In this document: positions 28,246-36,810 of the stretch, piece after piece | Layout: every line of letters starts with the position of its first letter | How positions within the stretch are numbered: the stretch's first letter is position 1 | Assembly: GCA_902766625.1 (NCBI GenBank) | Contig: CACXEH010000014.1 | Span: 1 to 38,637 of the forward strand | Direction: 5' to 3' | Length of the DNA stretch: 38,637 bases | Source of the DNA: an uncultured Bacteroidales bacterium | Lineage (GTDB): Bacteria > Bacteroidota > Bacteroidia > Bacteroidales > Bacteroidaceae | Translations under genes and position numbers: made by a program | The notes under the pieces: model-generated | What the model saw: the letters and a program-made list of their open reading frames with translations, nothing else | What the model was told of the DNA's origin: nothing | The model's database searches: none

Positions 28246-29127
28246 TCATCCAAACAAGGCTTTAAGTTCCTCAGGCCATTGGGGCATAGCGCCGTCCTGG
28301 GTGCAGACATAAGCAGCAACTCTTACTGCAAGAGCATGCGCATCATAGATAGATTTTCCCAGCATGATACATGAACAAAATGCCGCAGTAAAACTGTCAC
28401 CCGCTCCTACGACATTGACAACTTCACATTGTGGTGTCTTCATATAAGACTCTTCTGTTGGCGTAAACACATAGCTGCAGTTTCCTCCACATGTAAGAAT
28501 AACTATCTTCTGGTGAAAATCTGAGAGAAGGCGACGGCTGACATCCACTATATCCGAAAGTCTGTAATCAAACATCTCATTGAGCACTCCAGCCTCATCT
28601 TCATTAAGCTTAAGGATGTCACTTTTACCCAGACTCTCTTCTATCATCTCCCTGTTGTAGAACTGTTGGCGCAGATTGACATCAAAGATTTTCAATGCAT
28701 CACTCCTCATCAACGACAGGAAAGTTTGCAGTGTCTCACGGGTCCTAATGCTACGTTGCGCGAGTGTACCGAAACACACCGCATCGGCTTTTTGGGCCCA
28801 ACTCTCCAATTCTTTGGTAACAGGAATATAATCCCATGCCACATCTGTACGGATAGTATATTGAGGATTGTTTATATCGTCTTCATTAATGTCTACCACA
28901 CTCGTCGGTTTCTCAACCTGAGCAACAATACATTGTAACCCGTGGCGTTTTGCTTCTTCCAGCAACCTGTCGCCCGATGCGTCCTTACCAACAGCACTGA
29001 CAACATAACCATCCAACCCACACTGCGTAGTATGATAAGCAAAATTACCGGGCGCTCCGCCTATAAGCTCGTATGTCTTATGCTTATCCCAAAGCAGTTC
29101 TCCAAATCCAATGATTATCTTTTTCAT
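28246..29127 (-). CDS. PfkB-family carbohydrate kinase (fructokinase-like)
   Basis: The 293-residue protein phosphorylates a sugar with ATP. The N-terminal GELLWD and GGAPGNFAYH motifs and the C-terminal anion-hole/catalytic motif GAGDSF (241-246, base D244) define the PfkB/ribokinase fold. The sequence is closest in feel to fructokinases, but related enzymes act on other hexoses and no sugar-uptake or hydrolase gene sits beside it. It has its own promoter on the minus strand and about 165-200 bp of ordinary intergenic sequence on each side, so it is probably monocistronic. Confidence 0.87.
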   Translation of the reverse strand: MKKIIIGFGELLWDKHKTYELIGGAPGNFAYHTTQCGLDGYVVSAVGKDASGDRLLEEAKRHGLQCIVAQVEKPTSVVDINEDDINNPQYTIRTDVAWDYIPVTKELESWAQKADAVCFGTLAQRSIRTRETLQTFLSLMRSDALKIFDVNLRQQFYNREMIEESLGKSDILKLNEDEAGVLNEMFDYRLSDIVDVSRRLLSDFHQKIVILTCGGNCSYVFTPTEESYMKTPQCEVVNVVGAGDSFTAAFCSCIMLGKSIYDAHALAVRVAAYVCTQDGAMPQWPEELKALFG

Positions 29128-29147
29128 TTCTGCATTTTTATACTAAG

Positions 29148-29155
29148 CAAAAGTA
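29148..29155 (-). promoter_or_regulatory. -7 box of the PfkB kinase gene
   Basis: On the minus strand TACTTTTG followed by C fits TAnnTTTG, 20 bp before the ATG at 29127. Confidence 0.6.
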
Positions 29156-29271
29156 ACAAATCTTCTTTAATCCTTACTTTTTGGCTGGATTTAAATTGCA
29201 AAACTGCTTGAACATGGATAAACGCATTGGAATTTAAGATTATGAGACTACCGCTTCACACATAATTTTTG

Positions 29272-29279
29272 TAAATTTG
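29272..29279 (+). promoter_or_regulatory. -7 box of the ABC metal-binding lipoprotein gene
   Basis: TAAATTTG ends 4 bases before ATG 29284, so transcription should start at or within a few bases of the start codon (probably a leaderless message). Confidence 0.6.
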
Positions 29280-29283
29280 CAGT

Positions 29284-30168
29284 ATGAAATATTCTGGTCA
29301 TAACATCTCACGCGCAAAGAACTTCGTTTTGTTCTTCTTACTTGTGCTAACTTGCTGTATCTACTCTTCCTGTTCTCAGAAACCATCCAAGAACAAGAAA
29401 GCCCTCTTAATGGTCAGCATCGAACCATTACGCTATTTCACTGAACAAATTGCGGGCGACATATTTCAGGTAGAGTCCATTGTCCCTGATGGTTACAATC
29501 CTGAGAGCTACAAGCCCACGCCTAAACAGCTGATGCTTCTTGTGGATTGTCAGGCATTCTTCAAGATCGGGCGACTGGGGTTTGAGACGACTTGGCTTGA
29601 AAAAGCATGCAAGGAACAACCGGGGCTGAAAGTTATAGATACTTCTGACAGCATACGCACTAACGCCAACGGCATGACGCTGGCAGAGTTTGACCCTCAC
29701 ACGTGGACGTCAGCAAAAAATGCCAAACTGATATGCCGGTCCATCTGCAATGCTTTATGCCAAATAGACTCGACACACTCGGCTTTTTTCAAGCAAAATC
29801 TGGACAGCATCATTCTGTGCATAGAGCAGACAGACAAGCAAATCCACCAGATTCTTGCTGATGTTCCTTCCAGAACTTTCATCACAGTTCACCCCTCACT
29901 GACTTATTTTGCCGAAGATTATGGCTTGCGTCAATTATCCATTGAGAAAGAAGGCAAGGAACCCGCTCCCGCGGATATCAAGGACCTGATTCGCCAAAGC
30001 AAGGAAGACGGTACGCCGGTCATCCTGATTCAGCGGCAGTTTTCCAAAACTCAGGCTGAGATTATCGCCAAGGAGACAGGTGCCCATATCGCCAATATCA
30101 ATCCTCTTGGTTACCAATGGGACAAAGAGATGATAAATATCGCCAGAATCATTCACGATGGAAAATAA
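29284..30168 (+). CDS. ZnuA-type metal ABC transporter substrate-binding lipoprotein
   Basis: The 294-residue protein has a signal peptide ending in a lipobox (YSSC, about residue 30) and the cluster A-I (ZnuA/TroA) fold. Metal-site candidates are H139 in FDPHTWTS and H203 in TVHPSLTYF, with an acidic ligand expected near the C-terminus. The first ligand position, usually His in PHxYEPTP, is S75 here (NPESYKPTP). The metal site may therefore differ from classic zinc binders. It would capture Zn or Mn in the periplasm. The ATPase gene overlaps its end by 11 bp, so the two form one unit, but no permease gene follows. Confidence 0.85.
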   Translation: MKYSGHNISRAKNFVLFFLLVLTCCIYSSCSQKPSKNKKALLMVSIEPLRYFTEQIAGDIFQVESIVPDGYNPESYKPTPKQLMLLVDCQAFFKIGRLGFETTWLEKACKEQPGLKVIDTSDSIRTNANGMTLAEFDPHTWTSAKNAKLICRSICNALCQIDSTHSAFFKQNLDSIILCIEQTDKQIHQILADVPSRTFITVHPSLTYFAEDYGLRQLSIEKEGKEPAPADIKDLIRQSKEDGTPVILIQRQFSKTQAEIIAKETGAHIANINPLGYQWDKEMINIARIIHDGK

Positions 30169-30898
30169 CAGCCCGATTATTCAACTGGAAAACATCAGTG
30201 CCGCTTACGGTTCAAAGACTGTTCTCCACGATATATCCCTACAACTTTGCCAACATCACTTTTTGGGCATTGCGGGACCTAACGGCGGAGGTAAAACAAC
30301 TCTGCTCAAACTGATTCTCGGACTAATGTTTCCTAAAACCGGAACTATCTCTTTCTTCCGCAACGGTCAAGTTTGCGACCATCTGCCAATGGGCTATCTC
30401 CCCCAACAGACCACCTTTGACCATAGTTTTCCTATCACTGTCAAGGATGTGGTTTTGTCGGGAGCATTGAGTCGTCGCCACCACCTCATGGCATACAACA
30501 GCACTGAACAGGACTATGCCCATAGCCTGTTGGAGAAAGTCGATTTAGGCAACAAATCCAATTGTCTGATTGGCCAGTTAAGTGGCGGTGAGCGTCAACG
30601 CGCTTTGTTGGCCCGCGCGCTGATGTGTCAGCCTGAAGTATTGATTTTGGATGAGCCTAACACGTTCTTTGACATCAAAGCACGTGCATGGATGCTTCAG
30701 GAGTTAAAGGAGATTCAGAAAAAGTGTGCCATCATTATGGTCAGTCACGATTTACGTGACCTCTTCTCTGTTTCCGACAACATCGCCTACATCCATCGTC
30801 ACTTGCATTTGTACAAAACATCCGACACATCCATCAATCAATTGGAAGAGGATATTCTGCACAGCAACTGTCTGCAACGAGAAAAACATTTTCATTAA
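30158..30898 (+). CDS. ABC transporter ATPase, ZnuC/metal type
   Basis: The 246-residue protein has all the ABC motifs: Walker A GPNGGGKTT (about 40-48), signature LSGGERQR (about 142-149), Walker B VLILDEPN (about 163-170) and the switch His in MVSHDL. The D-loop reads NTFFD rather than the usual TTGVD or SALD. The C-terminus ends in a short His-containing tail (EKHFH). It overlaps the binding-protein gene by 11 bp. The expected membrane component (ZnuB type) is absent: the next gene, 29 bp on, is ychF. Confidence 0.88.
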   Translation: MENNSPIIQLENISAAYGSKTVLHDISLQLCQHHFLGIAGPNGGGKTTLLKLILGLMFPKTGTISFFRNGQVCDHLPMGYLPQQTTFDHSFPITVKDVVLSGALSRRHHLMAYNSTEQDYAHSLLEKVDLGNKSNCLIGQLSGGERQRALLARALMCQPEVLILDEPNTFFDIKARAWMLQELKEIQKKCAIIMVSHDLRDLFSVSDNIAYIHRHLHLYKTSDTSINQLEEDILHSNCLQREKHFH

Positions 30899-30927
30899 CA
30901 ACATATAACTTAAAATATCATAAATAT

Positions 30928-32031
30928 ATGGCACTTCAATGTGGTATAGTCGGTCTTCCTAACGTGGGGAAATCCACACTTTTCAATTGTCTGAGTAGCG
31001 CTAAGGCACAAGCAGCAAACTTCCCTTTCTGCACTATTGAGCCCAATGTCGGTGTTATTACTGTCCCGGACGAACGCTTAGGCAAACTGGCAGAAATCGT
31101 TCACCCTGGACGCATTGTCCCGGCAACAGTAGAGATTGTTGACATTGCCGGATTGGTTAAAGGCGCCAGTAAGGGTGAGGGTTTGGGCAACCAGTTCTTA
31201 GGCAACATCCGTCAGACAAACGCCATCATTCATGTCCTTAGATGCTTCGATGATGACAACGTAACCCATGTGGATGGTAGCGTGGACCCTATCCGTGACA
31301 AAGAGATTATTGACACCGAACTGCAGATTAAGGATTTGGAGACAGTCGAGAACCGTTTGCACAAGGTTGAGAAAATTGCCCAGATGGGCGGCGACCCAAA
31401 GGCAAAGATAGAATACAATGTTTTGAAAGCTTATCAGGAAGTTCTTCAACAAGGCAAGTCGGCACGTACAGTGGAGTTTGAAAGCAAAGAAGAACAAGCC
31501 GTGGCCCACGATTTGTTCCTGCTGACCACCAAGCCCGTCCTATATGTCTGCAACGTTGACGAAGGCAGTGCCGTTACCGGAAACGCCTATGTGGAAAGAG
31601 TAAAGCAAGTTGTAGCGGAAGAGCATGCCGAGATTCTCGTCATTGCTGCCAAGACTGAGGCTGACATTGCCGAGTTGGACTCTTATGAAGAGCGGCAGAT
31701 GTTCTTGCAGGACATCGGTTTGGAGGAGTCCGGTTGTAACCGTCTGGTCAAAGCGGCTTTCAAACTGCTTAATCTCCGCACATTCATCACCGCAGGTGAG
31801 ATGGAGGTCAAGGCCTGGACGTTCCGTCAAGGCTGGAAAGCACCCCAATGCGCCGGCGTCATCCATACAGACTTTGAGAAAGGCTTTATCCGTGCCGAAG
31901 TCATCAAGTATGAAGACTATCTGACCTACGGTTCTGAAGCGGCAGTACGCGAAGCCGGCAAGATTTATATTCAAGGCAAGGACTATGTCGTGGAAGACGG
32001 CGACATCATGCACTTCCGCTTTAATGTTTAA
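30928..32031 (+). CDS. ychF: Redox-regulated ATPase YchF (Obg-like)
   Basis: YchF/OLA1 is a P-loop NTPase of the Obg group that prefers ATP, binds the ribosome and affects stress responses. The 367-residue length is typical. The start MALQCGIVGLPNVGKSTLFNCL contains the G1 motif, followed by NFPFCTIEPNVG and the G3-like DIAGLVKGASKGEGLGNQFL. The C-terminal TGS-like domain ends KDYVVEDGDIMHFRFNV. It starts 29 bp after the ATPase gene without a visible -7 box, so it may be read from the ABC promoter. Confidence 0.95.
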   Translation: MALQCGIVGLPNVGKSTLFNCLSSAKAQAANFPFCTIEPNVGVITVPDERLGKLAEIVHPGRIVPATVEIVDIAGLVKGASKGEGLGNQFLGNIRQTNAIIHVLRCFDDDNVTHVDGSVDPIRDKEIIDTELQIKDLETVENRLHKVEKIAQMGGDPKAKIEYNVLKAYQEVLQQGKSARTVEFESKEEQAVAHDLFLLTTKPVLYVCNVDEGSAVTGNAYVERVKQVVAEEHAEILVIAAKTEADIAELDSYEERQMFLQDIGLEESGCNRLVKAAFKLLNLRTFITAGEMEVKAWTFRQGWKAPQCAGVIHTDFEKGFIRAEVIKYEDYLTYGSEAAVREAGKIYIQGKDYVVEDGDIMHFRFNV

Positions 32032-32043
32032 TCTTTCAGAATT

Positions 32044-32922
32044 ATGTTTGCTTTTATTACCTGGAATCCCGATCCCGTTGCGTTTCATCTCCTCACATGG
32101 CCTGTCAAGTGGTACTCTCTCTGCTGGGCCACCGCATTACTGTTGGGTTATTATAACATGGGGCGTCTGTATAAAAAACAGCACATCCCCGACGAAGTTT
32201 TTGCTCCGCTTTTCACCTACTGTTTCCTGGGTGTACTCATCGGTGCACGCCTCGGACATTGTCTCTTTTACGAGCCTGTCTACTATATTCATCATCTCGG
32301 TGAAATGATTCTCCCCATCAAGAAGTTTGCTGACGGCTGGCACGTTGTCGGTTATGAAGGTTTGTCCAGCCATGGAGGTGTTTTCGGCATGCTGTTTGCC
32401 ATATGGCTTTACTCCCGTAAGATGGGCATGCACTATTTGCGTGTCTTGGACAACATGGGCATTGCCACACCTCTGTCTGCCGCATGTATCCGTTTCGGCA
32501 ATGTGATGAATTCCGAGATTGTAGGTGTCCCTACCGACTTGCCTTGGGGCGTTATCTTCGCCGCCAATGGCGAGGACTTCGCACGCCACCCGGCACAGTT
32601 TTACGAGTGCCTGTTCTACCTCCTGGTCTTTGTCGGCGCACTCTGCCTGTATGCCATTCCAAGACTAAAAACCAAAGTTGGTACCGGGTTCTTCTTCGGC
32701 TACTGCCTGACGACAATTTTCACGTTCCGTATTCTCATTGAGTTCATCAAGGCGGATCAGGTAGCGGAAGAGGCGACTATGCTACTCAACATCGGACAAA
32801 TCCTGAGCATCCCACTCGCATTAGTGGGTATCTATTGCATGATAGGCGGAAAGTATTGTCTCAAATACGCAGAGAAACCCGGTGACAAGATTTACACGCT
32901 TCCCGGGACAAACAAGAAATAA
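32044..32922 (+). CDS. lgt: Prolipoprotein diacylglyceryl transferase
   Basis: Lgt transfers diacylglycerol from phosphatidylglycerol to the lipobox Cys of pre-lipoproteins in the inner membrane, and several such lipoproteins are encoded in this window. The 292-residue polytopic protein shows GYEGLSSHGGVFG (essential His region), the signature RFGNVMNSEIVG and the late ARHPAQFYE motif. It begins 12 bp after ychF and shares one base with the next gene (TAATG), so a long operon from ychF or lgt onward is likely. Confidence 0.95.
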   Translation: MFAFITWNPDPVAFHLLTWPVKWYSLCWATALLLGYYNMGRLYKKQHIPDEVFAPLFTYCFLGVLIGARLGHCLFYEPVYYIHHLGEMILPIKKFADGWHVVGYEGLSSHGGVFGMLFAIWLYSRKMGMHYLRVLDNMGIATPLSAACIRFGNVMNSEIVGVPTDLPWGVIFAANGEDFARHPAQFYECLFYLLVFVGALCLYAIPRLKTKVGTGFFFGYCLTTIFTFRILIEFIKADQVAEEATMLLNIGQILSIPLALVGIYCMIGGKYCLKYAEKPGDKIYTLPGTNKK

Positions 32923-33851
32923 TGGAGCACCACACTGTCAGACACACTGTTACAACGGGTAAGTTTACCTTACCCTGTGCCTATGTGCTGTCTGCCGTGT
33001 TGTGGAGCCTCACTTCTGCAAATACCACAGAAAACTGGACAGGTTTCCTCTTTCTGGCAGTAACGACTTTTTTCCTGCGCACTGTCTACAACAATGTTTC
33101 CCTCATCCGCATCCGCAGTTGGTTTCTGTCTTCATGCTTCATCATCCTATGTGCCTGCATGCCTTTCCTGCACACTTTTGACTGGACTTTCATAAGTCTT
33201 TTTTCTTTTATTATTGCTCAGCATTTTCTCTTCAAGGCATACCAGAACACCCACGCGGAGAGACCTCTGTTTTTTGCTTTCTTGTTTTTATTCAGCGCTA
33301 CTCTGTTTTGTCCTCCCGTCATCCTTTTGACACCGGCTTTTCTGCTGGCAATCATGGTGCCTCTGAGAGCATTCACGCTAAGGACGGCGAGCGCCATTCT
33401 TCTGGCCCTTATCCTTGTAGCCCAAGTCCTGCTTTGGTATCATATCGCAACAGACAGCATCAATGCTTTGCCAGAGTTCTGGATCACCCTGACCGATATC
33501 CACTTTAAGGAAACATGGCAATGGAGTACCCTTCAAATGATTAATGTCATTTTTATTGGCGTTTTCCTTTTTCTGAGTATCATCCATTTCTACAGGACTT
33601 TTTTTTATGACAAGATACGTACACGCATGTATTTTCACGTCATCATCCTTGAGACAATATGCTGTGCACCAGCCCTGCTGTCCTATCCGGATTATTTCAA
33701 CGCATTGCTCAGGTTGCTGCTCCTGCTATGTGCTCCTTTATACGCTCATTATTTTGTCCTGGGGCAAGGGCGCTTTATGGATTATTTTTTCCTTTTCTTT
33801 TTGGCCGCTTCAGCAGCACTGGCACTATTTAACGTCAACTGTTTCCCATGA
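32922..33851 (+). CDS. Polytopic membrane protein of unknown function
   Basis: The 309-residue protein contains about eight hydrophobic segments and almost no soluble domain. I do not recognise a catalytic motif. It starts on the last base of the lgt stop codon (1-bp overlap) and its own end overlaps the DedA-like gene by 4 bp, so all three are translationally coupled. A role in the cell envelope is inferred from this context only. It superficially resembles other uncharacterised integral membrane proteins of Bacteroidota. Confidence 0.7.
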   Translation: MEHHTVRHTVTTGKFTLPCAYVLSAVLWSLTSANTTENWTGFLFLAVTTFFLRTVYNNVSLIRIRSWFLSSCFIILCACMPFLHTFDWTFISLFSFIIAQHFLFKAYQNTHAERPLFFAFLFLFSATLFCPPVILLTPAFLLAIMVPLRAFTLRTASAILLALILVAQVLLWYHIATDSINALPEFWITLTDIHFKETWQWSTLQMINVIFIGVFLFLSIIHFYRTFFYDKIRTRMYFHVIILETICCAPALLSYPDYFNALLRLLLLLCAPLYAHYFVLGQGRFMDYFFLFFLAASAALALFNVNCFP

Positions 33852-34288
33852 TTGAGATTTTGCAGGATTTCGGCTATGCCGGCATGTTTGTCGCATCATT
33901 TCTGGCAGGCAGCGTTTTCCCCTTCAGTTCTGAGGCGGTAATGACCGCCCTGTCACTGGCCGGACTGAATATCTGGGCACTGTTAGCTTACAGCACTGTA
34001 GGCAACACTCTGGGCGGCATGTTCAATTATGGCATCGGCAGACTGGGCAATGAGGACTGGATGTACCGCCTCTTCCGGTTTGAGGAAGAGCGCGTGACCA
34101 AAGCCAAGAAATGGGTCCGCTCCTATGGCGCATGGATGGGACTGCTTTCCTGGATACCCATTATCGGCAGTGTCATCACCGTCTCCATGGGACTGCTGCG
34201 CGTCAATTTTTCAGCAGCGCTGCTGGCGACATTCCTCGGCAAGTTTCTGCGCTATCTTGTACTGACAGCTTTCCTTTCACTTTTTTAA
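33848..34288 (+). CDS. YqaA/DedA-like small membrane protein
   Basis: The 146-residue protein has the DedA/SNARE-associated core: GYAGMFVASFLAGSVFPFSSE, GNTLGGMFNYGIGR, and SWIPIIGSVITVSMGLLRV with its membrane re-entrant Pro. DedA-type proteins flip lipid carriers or phospholipids, including undecaprenyl phosphate, across the inner membrane. At this length it belongs to the short YqaA branch, whose substrate is not known. It overlaps the upstream membrane protein gene by 4 bp and lies 21 bp before the wzi-like gene, so a link to envelope glycan assembly is plausible. Confidence 0.8.
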   Translation: MIEILQDFGYAGMFVASFLAGSVFPFSSEAVMTALSLAGLNIWALLAYSTVGNTLGGMFNYGIGRLGNEDWMYRLFRFEEERVTKAKKWVRSYGAWMGLLSWIPIIGSVITVSMGLLRVNFSAALLATFLGKFLRYLVLTAFLSLF

Positions 34289-34309
34289 TACAAATAAAGA
34301 TTAAACCGT

Positions 34310-35872
34310 ATGCACATGAATAAACTTTCCTTCTTAATCACTGCTTTTTGGCTGTCGTTTTGTGCGCAGGTCTCTGCGGACGATGCCGACAAACGGGATT
34401 TGACTGAGGGACTGGCTTACCGCGCAGAATTGCAGCAATCGTTTTCTCACGGAAAGACACCGCTGTGGCTGAATGCCAATAAACACGGATTGAGTTCACT
34501 CAAGACTTCCAATGGTTACGCCCGCTTCCGTGTGGTGCGTCCCCTGGCAGCTGACTCTGCACGCAAATGGGGCATAGGGTACGGTGCTGACCTCGTCGGT
34601 GCCTACAACTACACCAGTCATGTGATTATCCATCAGGCTTACGCCGAAGGCAGGTTGTGGCACGGCACACTGACCGTCGGCAGCAAGGAGTTTCCCATGG
34701 AACTCAAGAACAACACGCTCAGCAGCGGTTCACAGACATTGGGCATCAATGCGCGCCCCGTCCCGCAAGTGCGCATCGCCCTGCCGGAATACTGGACATT
34801 GCCCTTCGGCAAAAAATGGATACACTTTAAGGGACATCTGGCTTACGGCCGCTTTACCGACGACAACTGGCAAAAGGATTTCTCAGCGGGCCCTTACAAG
34901 CACTCCAAGGGCGTGCTTTACCACAGCAAAGCCGGCTATCTAAAGATCGGCAATGCGCAAAAGTCACCTCTCTCCCTCGAACTGGGACTGGAGATGGCAT
35001 CACAGTTTGGCGGCAAGATGTACATCTATGACTCCATGAATCGTGAACTGTATTACCACAACCCGTCCAATTTCAAAGCCTTTTTCAATGCCCTCATCCC
35101 TGCCGGCAGCGACGATAAGGAATCAACCTATAAAAACGCTGAAGGCAATGTACTGGGCAGCTATACGCTGAGGCTGAATTACGAAAAGGACGACTGGGGT
35201 GTCAGCCTCTATGCCGACCACTTTTTTGACGACCACTCCGCCATGTTCTTTATCGCCAAAGGCGGCTACGGAAACGGTGCCAACTGGGACACCCGTTCAT
35301 CGACCGACTTTATGGCATACAACCTGAGAGACATCATGCTTGGAGCGGAAATCAAACTTAAACGACTGCCTTGGCTGAACAATATCGTACTGGAATACCT
35401 GTACACCAAGTATCAAAGCGGACCGTTGTACCACGACCACACTACACTTGTCTCTGACCAAATATCAGGCCGCGACGAATACTACAACCACGGCCTCTAC
35501 CCGGGTTGGCAACATTGGGGACAAGTCATGGGCAATCCGCTCTTCCGCTCACCCATCTACAATAATGACCACCATATTGAAATCTACAACAACCGTTTCT
35601 CAGCGGTCCATCTGGGATTCGGCGGACAACCGACGCCGCAACTGGAATACAGGGTTCTGGCAACTTACCAGAACGCACTGGGCACCTACAACGCTCCATA
35701 CAAGAAACCTGAGGATAACTATTACCTTCTGGCGGATGCCACCTATAAGTTTACGGGCAAACTCTCCGGCTGGAGCATCAGGGGCGGGCTCGCCTTTGAC
35801 TGGGGATACACGCTGGGCAACAACAAAGGCTTTCAGCTGACCGTCGCCAAACAAGGTTTATTCAACAGATAA
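34310..35872 (+). CDS. Capsule assembly Wzi family outer-membrane protein
   Basis: The protein of about 520 residues has a signal peptide (hydrophobic residues about 6-20, cleaved near VSA) and an outer-membrane beta-barrel pattern throughout. It fits the Wzi family, in which the barrel anchors capsule polysaccharide to the cell surface. Recognisable segments are GYGADLVGAYN, the HQAYAEGRLWHGTLTVGSKEF stretch early on and DWGYTLGNNKGFQLTV at the end. ATG 34310 gives MHMNKLSF and ATG 34316 gives MNKLSF; either is possible. It sits in the lgt operon, 21 bp after the DedA-like gene, with no polysaccharide synthesis genes visible. Confidence 0.83.
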   Translation: MHMNKLSFLITAFWLSFCAQVSADDADKRDLTEGLAYRAELQQSFSHGKTPLWLNANKHGLSSLKTSNGYARFRVVRPLAADSARKWGIGYGADLVGAYNYTSHVIIHQAYAEGRLWHGTLTVGSKEFPMELKNNTLSSGSQTLGINARPVPQVRIALPEYWTLPFGKKWIHFKGHLAYGRFTDDNWQKDFSAGPYKHSKGVLYHSKAGYLKIGNAQKSPLSLELGLEMASQFGGKMYIYDSMNRELYYHNPSNFKAFFNALIPAGSDDKESTYKNAEGNVLGSYTLRLNYEKDDWGVSLYADHFFDDHSAMFFIAKGGYGNGANWDTRSSTDFMAYNLRDIMLGAEIKLKRLPWLNNIVLEYLYTKYQSGPLYHDHTTLVSDQISGRDEYYNHGLYPGWQHWGQVMGNPLFRSPIYNNDHHIEIYNNRFSAVHLGFGGQPTPQLEYRVLATYQNALGTYNAPYKKPEDNYYLLADATYKFTGKLSGWSIRGGLAFDWGYTLGNNKGFQLTVAKQGLFNR

Positions 35873-35890
35873 CCCCAAAACACCGCAACA

Positions 35891-36325
35891 ATGAAAAAAA
35901 TCTCATACATTCTGACCATATTCTCCGCGTGCGTACTTTCTTTTCAGTCATGCCACATAGAGTCATCTGACAACGGCAAACTGGACGGCTTTTGGTATGC
36001 TGAGAGCATCGACTCCATCAGTGGCGGCAAGGCCGACGTATATGATGACTGTTACTGGGCATTCCAGTTTGACCTCCTTTCCATCCGCCACATAGAGACA
36101 CAAGAGCAATACCTCTTCCATTTCACTTGCCGAAGCGACTCCCTGCTGCTCTCCGAGCCATACAAGGCTATCGAGCAAGGCCTTGACTCACTCCTGCCCG
36201 ACAACAGGGAACTGCTCCCCCTGGGGGTACAGTCGCTGGAGGAAGGGTTCAAAATAATCGAACTCAACGACAAAAGGATGAAACTGCAATCTGCCGTCCT
36301 GAGACTTAGCCTGCGCAAGATGTAA
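35891..36325 (+). CDS. Small lipocalin-like lipoprotein
   Basis: The 144-residue protein has a lipoprotein signal (MKKISYILTIFSACVLSFQSC, lipobox Cys at residue 21). It then has GKLDGFWYAESID, a pattern seen at the start of lipocalin-like domains in Bacteroidota lipoproteins, and a beta-rich remainder. Function is unknown. It is 18 bp after the wzi-like gene and probably the last gene of that operon. Element D begins 58 bp after its stop codon. Confidence 0.7.
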   Translation: MKKISYILTIFSACVLSFQSCHIESSDNGKLDGFWYAESIDSISGGKADVYDDCYWAFQFDLLSIRHIETQEQYLFHFTCRSDSLLLSEPYKAIEQGLDSLLPDNRELLPLGVQSLEEGFKIIELNDKRMKLQSAVLRLSLRKM

Positions 36326-36802
36326 CAGCCCGCCGTCACATCAACGGCTCCTATATACGACCAACTACTTTTTATTCTGTCCCGAAATATTGTCCGTTCC
36401 ATACGGCGGAACATAAATTCCGTCAGGCGGAACGTATGTTCCATTGGTGGAACTAAGGTCCGTCAGTATGGAATGACATATTTCACGCCCACGACACCTC
36501 CCCGCTACCCCGTGGACCTTCTCTCAGCGTCGGGGAAACTGATCCGCTGTGCTCCTCATATGCATACGCTGCATACAGAATTCGCCCTTTTATAATAATG
36601 TATTCAAATAATATAAAGAAGACGATAAAATATTTATCCAAAATCCACCTTACTGCGAAAACTTATACTTTATTAAGTGCAATTTTGCTATTCAGGCTTT
36701 TAAAAATGACATTTTTTTGATTTTTGTGTGATATTTTGTGTTAATTTCGGTCATTTGTAAAAAAAAGTTCATAAAAATTGCAAAAAAAGAAAAATTATTT
36801 TT
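36326..36802. other. Intergenic region with element D and an A/T-rich promoter-upstream tract
   Basis: No gene is apparent. The left part holds palindromic element D (36384-36484). From about 36590 the sequence is strongly A/T rich and leads into the promoter of the SusC-like gene. Confidence 0.6.
36384..36484. repeat. 101-bp palindromic element, copy D
   Basis: Dyads start at 36396, 36417, 36438 and 36458. The last step is 20 instead of 21 bp because the third unit lost one base. Units include GTTCCAT ACG GCGGAAC and ATTCCGT CAG GCGGAAC, the latter with a compensating change in both arms. The arms GAAATATTGTCC (36384-36395) and GACATATTTC (36475-36484) are inverted copies with small gaps. 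It begins 58 bp after the lipoprotein stop codon. Confidence 0.83.
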
Positions 36803-36810
36803 TACTTTTG
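36803..36810 (+). promoter_or_regulatory. -7 box of the SusC-like receptor gene
   Basis: TACTTTTG followed by CAAAG matches TAnnTTTG. An ATTG at 36777-36780 is a possible -33 element 22 bp upstream. The leader would be about 115 nt long, longer than for other genes here, leaving room for 5' regulation. Confidence 0.65.

Noticed and set aside
31540-32088. 182-codon minus-strand frame across ychF and lgt
   Set aside because: It is antisense to two clearly identified conserved genes and has no motif.
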